From an uncultured Alphaproteobacteria bacterium (lineage in GTDB: Bacteria; Pseudomonadota; Alphaproteobacteria; HIMB59; GCA-002718135): 64,000 nucleotides of DNA. This document shows, one piece after another, positions 14,679 to 23,995 of the stretch (position 1 is the first letter of the stretch; the number at the start of each line of letters is the position of its first letter). Below the pieces are notes generated by a model that saw nothing but the letters and a program-made list of their open reading frames with translations, searched no databases and had not been told where the DNA came from. Made by a program: the position numbers and the translations under genes. The stretch is taken from the NCBI GenBank assembly GCA_902525035.1, contig CABZFN010000002.1, positions 1-64,000 on the forward strand, in the 5' to 3' direction.

Positions 14679-15650
14679 TTAAACAGATTTTCTTGAAAAG
14701 GTAAGAAAATCATCATTTTTTTTAACAATCATACCCTTAAGATTAAAATTATTAAAATTTAATTTCCTCATTTCACTTATTAAGATTCTAGTTTTTTTTG
14801 ATCGGGGAGCGTTAGATTCATAAAATAAAAATTGATATATTCTTCGTACAATATTTTCAGAAATAATTTCATTTAAATTTTGTATATTATCAAGGCCGAC
14901 TTTAATTTTGTTACTGTCAACATGAATCATATTTTTAAGAAGTATCTCAAGTATCATTTGAATGAAATATGGTGAATAAAAAAGTATATCCTCAAAATCT
15001 TTATTTATTTCTTTAATTGTTTTTTGGTCAGATTTTTTAAGAAAATTTCTTATTGAAGGACGAGCATAATCTAAATCAAAATTTGATGGATCATTAATAT
15101 ATTCTATTTTATTTTTCTTATTATATTCTAATAATTTTTCTTTAGAAAAATTTAAAAGTGGTCTTATTATAAAGACTTTGTTGTAAAGTGACATTTCAGA
15201 CATTGATTTTAGACCATAAAAGTCACTCCCAGCAATCTTTCTATTCAAAAAAGTTTCTAGATTATCATCTTTGTGATGAGCAACAAATAGATGCAAAATG
15301 TTATTTTGAATACAAAATTTTGTAAGTAAATTATAACGATTATTTCTAGCCTCATTCATACTTTTCTTAATCACATCATTTTTTTTTACAGTTAGAATTT
15401 GAGAGTTAATGTTGTTTTTATCCAAGTAGGTAGCAATATATTTTGCTTCCTCTTTAGAATTTTTTCTAATACGATGATTTACGATTAAAGCCGTAAGGTC
15501 GCCTTTTTTGTATTTTATAAAAGCATTTACAAGGAATAATAATGACATACTATCTGGACCACCAGAGACAGCTACCGCAACTGAAAGGTTTTTCTCAAAG
15601 GTGTATTTTTTTTCCAGTATTTTAATGAATTCTTTATTTGTAAGCTTCAT
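14679..15650 (-). CDS. tilS: tRNA(Ile)-lysidine synthase
   Basis: VAVSGGPDSMSLLFL PP-loop motif; located between ftsH and cpoB. Confidence 0.92.
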   Translation of the reverse strand: MKLTNKEFIKILEKKYTFEKNLSVAVAVSGGPDSMSLLFLVNAFIKYKKGDLTALIVNHRIRKNSKEEAKYIATYLDKNNINSQILTVKKNDVIKKSMNEARNNRYNLLTKFCIQNNILHLFVAHHKDDNLETFLNRKIAGSDFYGLKSMSEMSLYNKVFIIRPLLNFSKEKLLEYNKKNKIEYINDPSNFDLDYARPSIRNFLKKSDQKTIKEINKDFEDILFYSPYFIQMILEILLKNMIHVDSNKIKVGLDNIQNLNEIISENIVRRIYQFLFYESNAPRSKKTRILISEMRKLNFNNFNLKGMIVKKNDDFLTFSRKSV

Positions 15651-16564
15651 TCATTATTTTCTAAGCAATTATATTCAACAATTTGTTTTTTAGTTTGAGG
15701 AATTATTTTATTTTTTGGAAAATCTATAATTAATTTTTCCATAGTTTTACAAGCCTCAGTAGTTTTTTCAACTTGGTATAATGACTGAGAAAGTTTAAAG
15801 AGCATTTCTGCAGCTTTAATACTTTCTGGAAATTTTTGGAAACCTTCTGCAAATACAAGAGCTGCCTCTCTATAATTTTTTTCTAGAATATATAATTCTC
15901 CAAGCCAATAATGTGCCGAACCTGAGAGTTGATTTTCAGGATTATCTGAAATAAACTTTTCAAATGAAGATTTAGCATCCTGCCATTTTTTATCTCTAAT
16001 ATTATCAAACGCTACTTGGAATTGATCTTCAGGTAATAATACTACCTCTTTTTCATTAGAAATTACTTCCTGATCGGCAGATACAACTTCTTCTGTTGCA
16101 TCATTTGTTTTTTTTGAAATGTTTAATGTTCCAAGTGTATTTTCACTTTCAGTATTACTTAAAGTATTGCTTTTAACCTCGGAACTATCTTGTGGAACTT
16201 CATCTGTATTTACTTCAACATTATTTAAAGGAACTGATTGTAAATTATTAAAAACTAATTCTAAGTTTTCTAACTTATTAAAAATATCGTCTAATTGAAA
16301 ATAAAATTCCTCCAAGTCAGAAGTTAAATTTTTTATATCGTTTTCAATATCATATATTCGCAAATCGATTGCAGAAAGATTCTTTACAAAATCACTATTT
16401 GTTCCATTTGATTTACTTAATGAATTAGAAAATACTTCTTTTGAAAGATCTGATACTTCTCTCTGTAATCTTTCTAATTGCTGTGTGATTGTTAGTTCAC
16501 TTTCATTAGAATAAATATAACTTGAAAAAAAAAGAACTAAAAAGGTAATTATGTATCTAAACAT
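15647..16564 (-). CDS. cpoB: Tol-Pal system coordinator CpoB/YbgF
   Basis: N-terminal coiled coil plus C-terminal TPR (FQVAFDNIRDKKWQDAKSSFEKFISDNPENQLSGSAHYWLGELY); tol-pal synteny. Confidence 0.9.
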   Translation of the reverse strand: MFRYIITFLVLFFSSYIYSNESELTITQQLERLQREVSDLSKEVFSNSLSKSNGTNSDFVKNLSAIDLRIYDIENDIKNLTSDLEEFYFQLDDIFNKLENLELVFNNLQSVPLNNVEVNTDEVPQDSSEVKSNTLSNTESENTLGTLNISKKTNDATEEVVSADQEVISNEKEVVLLPEDQFQVAFDNIRDKKWQDAKSSFEKFISDNPENQLSGSAHYWLGELYILEKNYREAALVFAEGFQKFPESIKAAEMLFKLSQSLYQVEKTTEACKTMEKLIIDFPKNKIIPQTKKQIVEYNCLENNE

Positions 16565-16599
16565 GGACAGATTTTAATTTCTAATTAAGATGAAAATGT

Positions 16600-16621
16600 G
16601 GCGCTATATTTCTATAGCGCC
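16600..16621 (-). terminator. Stem-loop downstream of pal (terminator or processing/attenuation hairpin)
   Basis: Perfect 9-bp stem GGCGCTATA / TATAGCGCC with 4-nt loop; on the minus strand followed by ACATTTTCA, only moderately U-rich. Confidence 0.55.
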
Positions 16622-16641
16622 TAAGTATTAAGGAAAGTAGA

Positions 16642-17163
16642 TTAATTAACTATTGTTACTGATCGTCTATTTTGAGCCCATGCTCCATCGTTAGATCCGA
16701 CAACGGAAGGCCTTTCTTTACCATAACTAATAGTTGAAACTCTATCAGGATTTATTCCCAATCCAATTAGGTAATTTTTAACAGCTTGAGCTCTTTTTTC
16801 TCCAAGAGCTAAGTTGTATTCTCTTGTTCCTCTTTCGTCACAGTGTCCTTCAATGGTCACAGAAACATCACTATTTTGCTTGAGCCATGCAACTTGATCT
16901 TGAAGTAATTCTAGAGCGTCAGAATCTAAATCTGAACTATCGTATCCAAAAAATACTCTGTCACCGACATTAACAATTAAATCCTCCTGTGATCCAGAAA
17001 TTATTCCGCTTCCAGCAGTTTCTGTGATAGTTCCTTCTGAAGAAACATCACTTCCAGAACTACTTGATCCTGATCCTGAAGAGTCAGCTGTATCCTTAGG
17101 TGTTGTTGCACAAGCTGCAACAAATAAAATCATAAATATAGAGATAAAAAACTTGTAAAACAT
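16642..17163 (-). CDS. pal: Peptidoglycan-associated lipoprotein
   Basis: Lipobox-like VAACA, OmpA C-terminal domain VTIEGHCDERGTREYNLALGEKRAQAVKNYL. Confidence 0.95.
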   Translation of the reverse strand: MFYKFFISIFMILFVAACATTPKDTADSSGSGSSSSGSDVSSEGTITETAGSGIISGSQEDLIVNVGDRVFFGYDSSDLDSDALELLQDQVAWLKQNSDVSVTIEGHCDERGTREYNLALGEKRAQAVKNYLIGLGINPDRVSTISYGKERPSVVGSNDGAWAQNRRSVTIVN

Positions 17164-17264
17164 AAATAAGCGCTCCCTTAATACTTTGAGTAGATATACT
17201 AAATTATATTGAGTTTCTTAACATTTTTTTTAAAATTTCGTATATTTTTTTGTATTATATCGAA

Positions 17265-18584
17265 TTAATGCATCAAAGGTGACCATGCAGGATCAGACCC
17301 ACCTAAAGGAGTTATTACTTTTCGTTCGTTAAAACCGGTTAAATCAATAGAATAAAGACTAGATTCTCCGCCTGATCCGTCTTCAGCTGTTCTTTCTTCC
17401 TTAAAGTACATCAAAAATCTACCATTTGGAGCCCAAGTCGGACCTTCAACATGGAATGATTTTGCAATCATTCTCTCATTTGAACCATCAACCTCCATGA
17501 CACCTATGTAGAATTGCCCTCCTTCTTGCTTAGTAAAAGCTATCATATCACCTCTTGGTGACCAAACTGGTGTGTAGTAACTTCCAGCCTCTCTACTAAT
17601 TCTTTTTATATTCTTTCCATTATTATCACTTACATACAAATGTCTCCTACCACTTCTGTCTGAATTAAAAACGATTTTTTTTCCATCTGGAGAAAAACTT
17701 GCAGATACATCGATTGAAGAATTATTTGTAACTCTATTTGGAATTCGAGTTTTTAGATCAAGAATATAAATTTCAGAATTACCAATTTCTGGATCTGTGT
17801 AAGACATTACAATTTGATTACCGTCAGGTGAAAAACGAGGTGCAAATGTCATTCCTGGGAACTCACCTACTATTTCTTGTTTACCAGTTTCTATATCAAA
17901 AATGTAAACTCTGGGACTATTCCTATTTACGTAAGACATATATGTAATTTTTTGTGAATTAGGAGAGAACCTTGGAGTTAATACAAGGTATGACCCATCT
18001 GTTAAAAAACGATGATTTGATTGATCTTGATCCATTATTGCTAATCTTTTTTGCTTATTATCTTTTGGACCAGTTTCAGCAACGTATACTATTCTTGTAT
18101 CAAAGTAACCCCCTTCTCCTGTTATATTTTTAAAAATTGAATCTGAAATAATGTGAGCAACTCTTCTCCAGTTCTTTTCATTTGTCTCATATTTTTTTCC
18201 CACAATTTGCTTTTGCTGAAACACATCAAACAGTCTAAATTCAACAGATATTTTTCCATTATTTGTTGAAATTTTTCCAGAAACTAAATGTTGGGCCTTT
18301 ATTAGTTTCCAATCTTCAAATCTAGGTTTATTTGATAAAGATTCATTATCTTGAATAAAAGATCTTTTATCTATTGGTAAAAAAAGCCCAGACCTTTCTA
18401 GGTTATCTGAAACAACAATAGAAATATTTTTACCTACTTTAGTTAATTGTGAATTTTTTGAGTATAGATCTGTAACCGCTATTGGAGTTGGCTTCACACT
18501 ACCTTGTGTTAGAGTCACTTCTAGCGAATGGACATTAAAACTAGAAAATAAAAAAAAGGTTATTAAGAAAACTTTTTTCATCAA
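17265..18584 (-). CDS. tolB: Tol-Pal system beta-propeller protein TolB
   Basis: Repeated FSPDGxxI/VxxxSDRSGRRHLYV WD-like repeats; tol synteny. Confidence 0.95.
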   Translation of the reverse strand: MMKKVFLITFFLFSSFNVHSLEVTLTQGSVKPTPIAVTDLYSKNSQLTKVGKNISIVVSDNLERSGLFLPIDKRSFIQDNESLSNKPRFEDWKLIKAQHLVSGKISTNNGKISVEFRLFDVFQQKQIVGKKYETNEKNWRRVAHIISDSIFKNITGEGGYFDTRIVYVAETGPKDNKQKRLAIMDQDQSNHRFLTDGSYLVLTPRFSPNSQKITYMSYVNRNSPRVYIFDIETGKQEIVGEFPGMTFAPRFSPDGNQIVMSYTDPEIGNSEIYILDLKTRIPNRVTNNSSIDVSASFSPDGKKIVFNSDRSGRRHLYVSDNNGKNIKRISREAGSYYTPVWSPRGDMIAFTKQEGGQFYIGVMEVDGSNERMIAKSFHVEGPTWAPNGRFLMYFKEERTAEDGSGGESSLYSIDLTGFNERKVITPLGGSDPAWSPLMH

Positions 18585-19651
18585 TATCCCTTCATAATAC
18601 TATAATCAAAAGTAATTGTAAGATTTTTCCATATATTATATTTATCTTTTGGAAGTTTTAAAGGTGTGCATTCTGGGTTTAAGAGTGTTCTCATTGCACT
18701 ATCTGTAATTGGTCCATAAAATGGATTTGTTTTAGCTATATTTGTGTCAACAATGCGGATGCTACTTGGTGAAACCTTCATATTTTGTAACACTTTAGCT
18801 GAAATTGTTACTTTGTCTCCTCTTTCAATAACTGCACCTGCTGGAGCATTCCAACAAGAAGATAATTGTTGCCTCAACAAGTCTATTTCAGATATTGATA
18901 GCATAATATTATCGTCAGAATCATCTGTACTTTTATTATCAACCTCTTCAGCCTCTTCTTTAACCTCATTTTGAACCATATTTATTTTTTCATTTCTTAA
19001 ATCTTTGAGCATAGAGTCTATACTAAAATCTTTTTCGGGTTTTGGCTTTGGCTTAGATATGGTCTTATCATCATCCAACTTTGGTTTATCCTTTATATTT
19101 GTTTCAACATCTAAATCAGATTTAACATTTTCATTATTTATAATTTTTGGCTTTGGTTTGAGTTTTGGCTTAATTATATCAGTTTTAATTGTTTCTACTT
19201 TTTTCTTAACCTCTAAAATTTCCTTTTCTTTGATAACTATTTTTTTTGTTTCCTTAATTTCTAAATTTGGAGTTTGTTTCATTTCCAAAACTGGTTGATT
19301 TTGATTAGTTTTTTCTTCAATTTGAGTTTTATCTATATCAGGACTTTTTTTTACTTCTAATTGATCTGATGAATTAAATTTTTTTTGCTTAATAATTGTT
19401 TCCTTATTTTTATTTTCTGGTTTTTCAGTATCAGATTTTTTCAAATTTGTATTTTCATCAACATTAAGTATTTCAATAGGTATTACGTTTGGAACATAGA
19501 TTTCTTTTGGAGAAAAAAAATTTGGCAAGCCAACCATAAATAAAAGGATAATTAAATGTATTAGTGTTGAAAAAATAATTCCAGATGTTTTAGGATTTAA
19601 GTTTTCAAAAAAATTTATTATTTTTAAACTATTATAGTTTATATGATCCAT
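18581..19651 (-). CDS. tolA: TolA-like protein (TM anchor, charged K/P/E-rich linker, C-terminal domain)
   Basis: N-terminal TM, low-complexity KPKPKP linker, C-terminal LRQQLSSCWNAPAGA; between tolB and tolR. Confidence 0.85.
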   Translation of the reverse strand: MDHINYNSLKIINFFENLNPKTSGIIFSTLIHLIILLFMVGLPNFFSPKEIYVPNVIPIEILNVDENTNLKKSDTEKPENKNKETIIKQKKFNSSDQLEVKKSPDIDKTQIEEKTNQNQPVLEMKQTPNLEIKETKKIVIKEKEILEVKKKVETIKTDIIKPKLKPKPKIINNENVKSDLDVETNIKDKPKLDDDKTISKPKPKPEKDFSIDSMLKDLRNEKINMVQNEVKEEAEEVDNKSTDDSDDNIMLSISEIDLLRQQLSSCWNAPAGAVIERGDKVTISAKVLQNMKVSPSSIRIVDTNIAKTNPFYGPITDSAMRTLLNPECTPLKLPKDKYNIWKNLTITFDYSIMKGY

Positions 19652-20080
19652 CTATTGCTCAAGATTTTGAGTAATTAATGCAACTTTAATATATCCTGCT
19701 GAGTTTATTATGGACATAATTTCCATAATCCTTCCATAAGCTACTATCCTATCGCCTCTTATATAGATCCTTGCTTCAGTATTTTGTTCAGTAATAGCGT
19801 TTAGTCGAGGAATCAAATTTTCTAATTCAACCTTTGATTCTCCAATGTATATTTCTCCGTCTAACTTAACGGTTATCTCAATTGGATCTTTAATATCAGT
19901 TAATGCAGTAGCTTTAACCTTCGGTAAATCAACTTTTATTCCAACAGTTAAAAGAGGTGCGGTAACCATAAAAACAATTAGTAAAACAAGCATAACATCT
20001 ACAAAAGGGGTAACGTTAATTTCACTCATTTGAGTATACCTTTGCTTCTTACGCCTGTTTAAATTATTTGAAGTAATCAA
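19652..20080 (-). CDS. tolR: TolR/ExbD biopolymer transporter
   Basis: MSEINVTPFVDVMLVLLIVFMVTAPLL. Confidence 0.95.
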   Translation of the reverse strand: MITSNNLNRRKKQRYTQMSEINVTPFVDVMLVLLIVFMVTAPLLTVGIKVDLPKVKATALTDIKDPIEITVKLDGEIYIGESKVELENLIPRLNAITEQNTEARIYIRGDRIVAYGRIMEIMSIINSAGYIKVALITQNLEQ

Positions 20081-20081
20081 T

Positions 20082-20795
20082 TTATTTTTTCTCTAATTGT
20101 CTAAAAAAAATTGTTGAGAATTCATCCATGAATGTTTCCAAAGATATAAAGTATTTTGATAAATCATTTGAAATTTTATTGTACGCAACTACAGCGGGTA
20201 TAGCTACAAAAAGGCCTAATGCTGTTGCAAATAGTGCTTCTGCAATTCCTGGAGCAACCACTGCTAAATTAGTATTTTGTGCGATTGCGATAGATTTAAA
20301 ACTATTCATTATGCCCCAAACTGTTCCAAATAATCCAATAAAAGGTGCAGTTGATCCAGCAGTTGCGAGGAAAGTTAAATTTCTCTCAACATTTTCACTT
20401 TCCTTATTAAAAACAACTGTCATTGATCTCATCATTCTATCCTTTAAAGAATTTATATCTGAAGTATCATTTTCATATTGAGATTTACTTTTTTTCCACT
20501 CTAAAATTGCAGCACAAAATAACTTTGACTTTGGATCTGTCTGATTAAAATTTAGAGTTTCATATAAATCTTCAAATGAATTTCCAGACCAAAAAATATC
20601 TTCAAATTCTTTTTCAAGTTTTTTTAATTGTCTTATTCTTAAAATTTTTGAAATTATTACATTCCAAGAATAAAGAGAGGCTAAGATTAAAATTATAATT
20701 ACAGATTTGACAACAAGATCAGCTTGCATAAATAAAGCAAGCATTGAAAAATCTGGAGCTTCTGTGGATAAATTTGTACTATTAATATCTGCCAT
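20082..20795 (-). CDS. tolQ: TolQ/ExbB proton channel
   Basis: LATAGSTAPFIGLFGTVWGIMNSF and GIAEALFATALGLFVAIPAVVAYN. Confidence 0.95.
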   Translation of the reverse strand: MADINSTNLSTEAPDFSMLALFMQADLVVKSVIIILILASLYSWNVIISKILRIRQLKKLEKEFEDIFWSGNSFEDLYETLNFNQTDPKSKLFCAAILEWKKSKSQYENDTSDINSLKDRMMRSMTVVFNKESENVERNLTFLATAGSTAPFIGLFGTVWGIMNSFKSIAIAQNTNLAVVAPGIAEALFATALGLFVAIPAVVAYNKISNDLSKYFISLETFMDEFSTIFFRQLEKK

Positions 20796-20800
20796 AAAAA

Positions 20801-21094
20801 TTATTTTTTAATTTTTTCAAGATCACTACTATGAACCATAACCCAAAACCCCGGTCTATTTTTTTCACATAATGCTATTACTGGCGTCTTACCCTCTTCT
20901 TTGGCAAGTTTTGCAGTATCATCCCATAAACTAATTGCTGTATGCTTAGCTCTTAATTTACATTCTATAAATAAGTCTTCATGAATTACATCAGCTCTTG
21001 TTACTTTACCATTACCCCCGCTCAAAGGTGTCCTTTCCCCATTGAAATAGTTTGCAACATCTCTTTCTCTTTTTTTCCAGGCTTTATCAGGCAT
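20801..21094 (-). CDS. Putative PD-(D/E)XK nuclease, Holliday-junction-resolvase (Hjc)-like
   Basis: 97 aa; PLSGGNGKVTRADVIHEDLFIECKLR gives a D-x8-E-C-K core of PD-(D/E)XK enzymes, followed by a conserved-looking AKLAKEEGKTPVIALCEKNRPGFWVMV. Confidence 0.7.
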   Translation of the reverse strand: MPDKAWKKRERDVANYFNGERTPLSGGNGKVTRADVIHEDLFIECKLRAKHTAISLWDDTAKLAKEEGKTPVIALCEKNRPGFWVMVHSSDLEKIKK

Positions 21095-21108
21095 CTATAT
21101 TCCTTTCA

Positions 21109-21858
21109 TTAGGCTGTCAGTGAAGATAAAACATTATCATCAACTTCAAAATTTGATGATACAACTTGAACGTCGTCATTGTCTTCTAAAACTTCAAGTA
21201 ATTTAAATAGTTTGTCTGCTGTATCTTTTCCAATATTTATATTATTTTTACTTTTCCAAATTAAATTTGCAGAATTAGTCTGACCATACTGTTTAATTAA
21301 TTTATCATTAAGTTCGTGCAAATCATTTTGATCACAGTATATTGAATATTCTGTGTCATTAATTTCATAATCTTCACTATTATTTTCAATAAGAAATTCT
21401 AGGAGTTGATCTTCTTTTACTAAGTTTTTATCGAGAGTGATATTTCCAAATCTGTCAAAACCAAAACTAACGCTTCCTGTTTCACCCAAATTACCTCCAT
21501 GTTTACTAAAAGATGATCTAATCTCCGCAGCTGTTCTATTTTTATTATTTGTAAGTGCCTCAACTATTATTGCAATGCCTTCAGGACCATACCCCTCATA
21601 TCTTACTTCTTCATAATTACTATCAGGATCATTCCCTTGACCTTTTTTAATTGCTCGCTCAATGTTATCTTTTGGCATATTGAGCGACTTTGCTGTAGCA
21701 ATTGCAGATCTTAACCTAATATTACTTTCGATATCTTCACCGCCGACTTTGACTGCTACAGATATTTCTCTTCCTAGTCTTGAAAATACTTTTGCTCTTT
21801 TTTTATCTTGAGCACCTTTTCGATGCATAATATTTTTAAACTTGGAGTGTCCTGCCAT
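21109..21858 (-). CDS. yebC: YebC/PmpR family protein
   Basis: MAGHSKFKNIMHRKGAQDKKRAKVFSRLGREI. Confidence 0.97.
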   Translation of the reverse strand: MAGHSKFKNIMHRKGAQDKKRAKVFSRLGREISVAVKVGGEDIESNIRLRSAIATAKSLNMPKDNIERAIKKGQGNDPDSNYEEVRYEGYGPEGIAIIVEALTNNKNRTAAEIRSSFSKHGGNLGETGSVSFGFDRFGNITLDKNLVKEDQLLEFLIENNSEDYEINDTEYSIYCDQNDLHELNDKLIKQYGQTNSANLIWKSKNNINIGKDTADKLFKLLEVLEDNDDVQVVSSNFEVDDNVLSSLTA

Positions 21859-21906
21859 TTCGAGTAGATTTATAAATATTTCATCCGATGTTAGTAAAGA
21901 TATAAA

Positions 21907-21930
21907 ATATTAGATAAATGTGTCTAATAT
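21907..21930 (-). terminator. Possible weak stem-loop downstream of the YmdB-like gene
   Basis: 8-bp inverted repeat ATATTAGA / TCTAATAT with 8-nt loop, followed on the minus strand by TTTTAT; low GC so weak. Confidence 0.3.
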
Positions 21931-21937
21931 ATGTAAA

Positions 21938-22729
21938 TTATGTCTCTTGAATTGGGGTTATATTTTTGGCTAAACCAGTATTAATATCGATTTCAATTAA
22001 AGCTCCACATATAGTTATGTTTTCAGTAGCAGGTGTAAATCTACCTTCAGCCCTATACCCCTTAACAAATCCATGGATTGGATTATGTACATCGAAACCA
22101 ATTATTGAATTATAATCACCTGACATTCCAACATCTGTTTGATAAGCTGTGCCCTTAGGTAAAATAACACTGTCTGCTGTTGGCACATGGGTATGTGTAC
22201 CTAAAACTGCCGTAACTTGTCCATCAACATAATATCCAAATGCTTTTTTTTCAGAAGTTGCCTCACCATGCATATCAATTATTATCCCGTCACACGTGCT
22301 ACCTAATTTCTCTTTTTGAAGAAATTCAATTATACTTTTAAAGGGGTCATCTAATGATAAATTCATAAATAATCTAAGCATTACTTGCACTAAGATAATT
22401 TTTTTTCCATTTAAAAGATCTAGCTTATAATATCCTTTTCCAGGAACACCGTCAGGGTAATTCAAAGCTCTTATTATTTTTGGATTTTCTTCAATATAAG
22501 AAAGCATATCTCTTTGATCCCACGCATGATTCCCAAGTGTAAGTAGATCTAATCCGCTGGAAAATAATTCTTTTGCATCCTTTTTTGACAGTCCATAACC
22601 AGAAGTAGCATTCTCACCATTAGCAATAATCATGTCTGTATTGTATTTAGATTTGAGAGTTGGGATAATTTCTTTAATTTTTTTTCGTGATGCTCTACCG
22701 ACAATATCACCTATAAAAAGAATTTTCAT
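21938..22729 (-). CDS. TIGR00282/YmdB family metallophosphoesterase
   Basis: MKILFIGDIVGRASRKKI, IANGENATSGYG, LGNHAWDQRD, GTHTHVPTAD. Confidence 0.9.
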   Translation of the reverse strand: MKILFIGDIVGRASRKKIKEIIPTLKSKYNTDMIIANGENATSGYGLSKKDAKELFSSGLDLLTLGNHAWDQRDMLSYIEENPKIIRALNYPDGVPGKGYYKLDLLNGKKIILVQVMLRLFMNLSLDDPFKSIIEFLQKEKLGSTCDGIIIDMHGEATSEKKAFGYYVDGQVTAVLGTHTHVPTADSVILPKGTAYQTDVGMSGDYNSIIGFDVHNPIHGFVKGYRAEGRFTPATENITICGALIEIDINTGLAKNITPIQET

Positions 22730-23307
22730 TGAAAACTATATAAATTTTTTTCAGTAATAACATAATTGACTTTAAAATCAAATTTGTCTGTGGGTATGTA
22801 ATCTAACTTTTGTTCTTCATATGCATAGGCTACAGAGATGAATCTATGATTAATTTTATTTAAATAAGCAAAAGTCCTATCATAATAACCTCCGCCATAA
22901 CCTAATCTATTTCCCTTATTATCAAAAGCTAAACAAGGTACAAAAATTAATTCAGGATTTAAAATTTTATTATTATTTTGAGGCTCTGATATATTCATAT
23001 TTCCTTTTACAAAATTCTCTTCACTCTTAAATTGCTTAAAGATTAAATGACTATTTTTTTTATCAATTACAGGAAGACATAAAATTTTATTTTTAACAAA
23101 GATAAGATTGTTAAGCTCTCTTGTATTTATCTCAGAACTTATAGAAATAAAACTAGATACTATATTGATTTCTTGAAAGTTAACTTTTTCAAATAATTCA
23201 TTAAACAAAGATAAAGCAAAATGAGATGGTTTATTATTAAAAATCTTATCTCTTATAATTTTTTGTTTTTTTCTAATAATTGATTTTTCATCTTTAATAT
23301 TATTCAT
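22726..23307 (-). CDS. 5-formyltetrahydrofolate cyclo-ligase
   Basis: LIFVPCLAFDNKGNRLGYGGGYYDRTFAYL. Confidence 0.92.
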   Translation of the reverse strand: MNNIKDEKSIIRKKQKIIRDKIFNNKPSHFALSLFNELFEKVNFQEINIVSSFISISSEINTRELNNLIFVKNKILCLPVIDKKNSHLIFKQFKSEENFVKGNMNISEPQNNNKILNPELIFVPCLAFDNKGNRLGYGGGYYDRTFAYLNKINHRFISVAYAYEEQKLDYIPTDKFDFKVNYVITEKNLYSFQ

Positions 23308-23719
23308 AATAAGAATTCTTAATTATATCAATTAAACCTTCTACTTTTTTACTTATTTCATCAAATTCTTGATCTAATTTCAATTTTTCATCTTCTAAAA
23401 TTTTTTTTTCACTTTGTAGTTTTAGTATTTTATCTTTGAGTTCTAAATTGTTCTTTAAATATTCTTCATTCTTGGCATCATATACTTCTGAACTTCTTTC
23501 TATATTTAATTTTTCTGAAAGCTCTGCTTGAAGCTCTATAGAGAGAAGTGATAACAATATAGTATCACTTATTTTTCCATTAGAATATTTTGGATTTTGT
23601 AATTTATCATCAATTTTTTCATTAATTAAATTTATTGAATCTATTATTTTTTTTTCATCTTTTTTTTCATATTCTAATGATATTTCTCTGTTTAAAATTT
23701 TTGTCTTATATAAAGGCAT
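23300..23719 (-). CDS. zapA: Cell division protein ZapA-like
   Basis: N-terminal ILNREISLEYEKKDEKKIIDSINLINEKID plus coiled coil; next to 5-FCL. Confidence 0.75.
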   Translation of the reverse strand: MPLYKTKILNREISLEYEKKDEKKIIDSINLINEKIDDKLQNPKYSNGKISDTILLSLLSIELQAELSEKLNIERSSEVYDAKNEEYLKNNLELKDKILKLQSEKKILEDEKLKLDQEFDEISKKVEGLIDIIKNSYYE

Positions 23720-23721
23720 AG

Positions 23722-23910
23722 TTATTTCTTAATTAGAAGTTCCAATTCATCAATATACTCAGACATTTTTTTTCGTAAATTTTTAATTTCATTTTCAAGA
23801 TTTTTAATTTTATCTTTTTTGGAAATATGATGATCCCTGAAGTCTTCTAAAGCTGATCTTAGATTATTTAAGTTTTCGCTTAGAACTGTAATTTTTTTTT
23901 GTATTTCCAT
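23722..23910 (-). CDS. Short coiled-coil protein upstream of zapA (possibly DUF4164-like)
   Basis: 62 aa, predicted coiled coil, 2-nt gap to zapA. Confidence 0.55.
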   Translation of the reverse strand: MEIQKKITVLSENLNNLRSALEDFRDHHISKKDKIKNLENEIKNLRKKMSEYIDELELLIKK

Positions 23911-23995
23911 TATAATTTTAAAGTTTGTAATTTTATAATTGTCACTGTAATGATCCCATATTAAATAATTTTATATCAACCATAAAGGTAAGTAT

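Noticed and set aside
18744-19298. + strand ORFs (18744-18974, 19005-19298) antisense to tolA
   Set aside because: Low-complexity Ser/Phe-rich antisense translation of the K/P/E-rich TolA linker.
23911-23995. zapA/5-FCL neighbourhood examined for 6S RNA (ssrS), a common location
   Set aside because: zapA and 5-FCL overlap and the remaining 85-nt spacer is too short for 6S RNA; no supporting structure seen.
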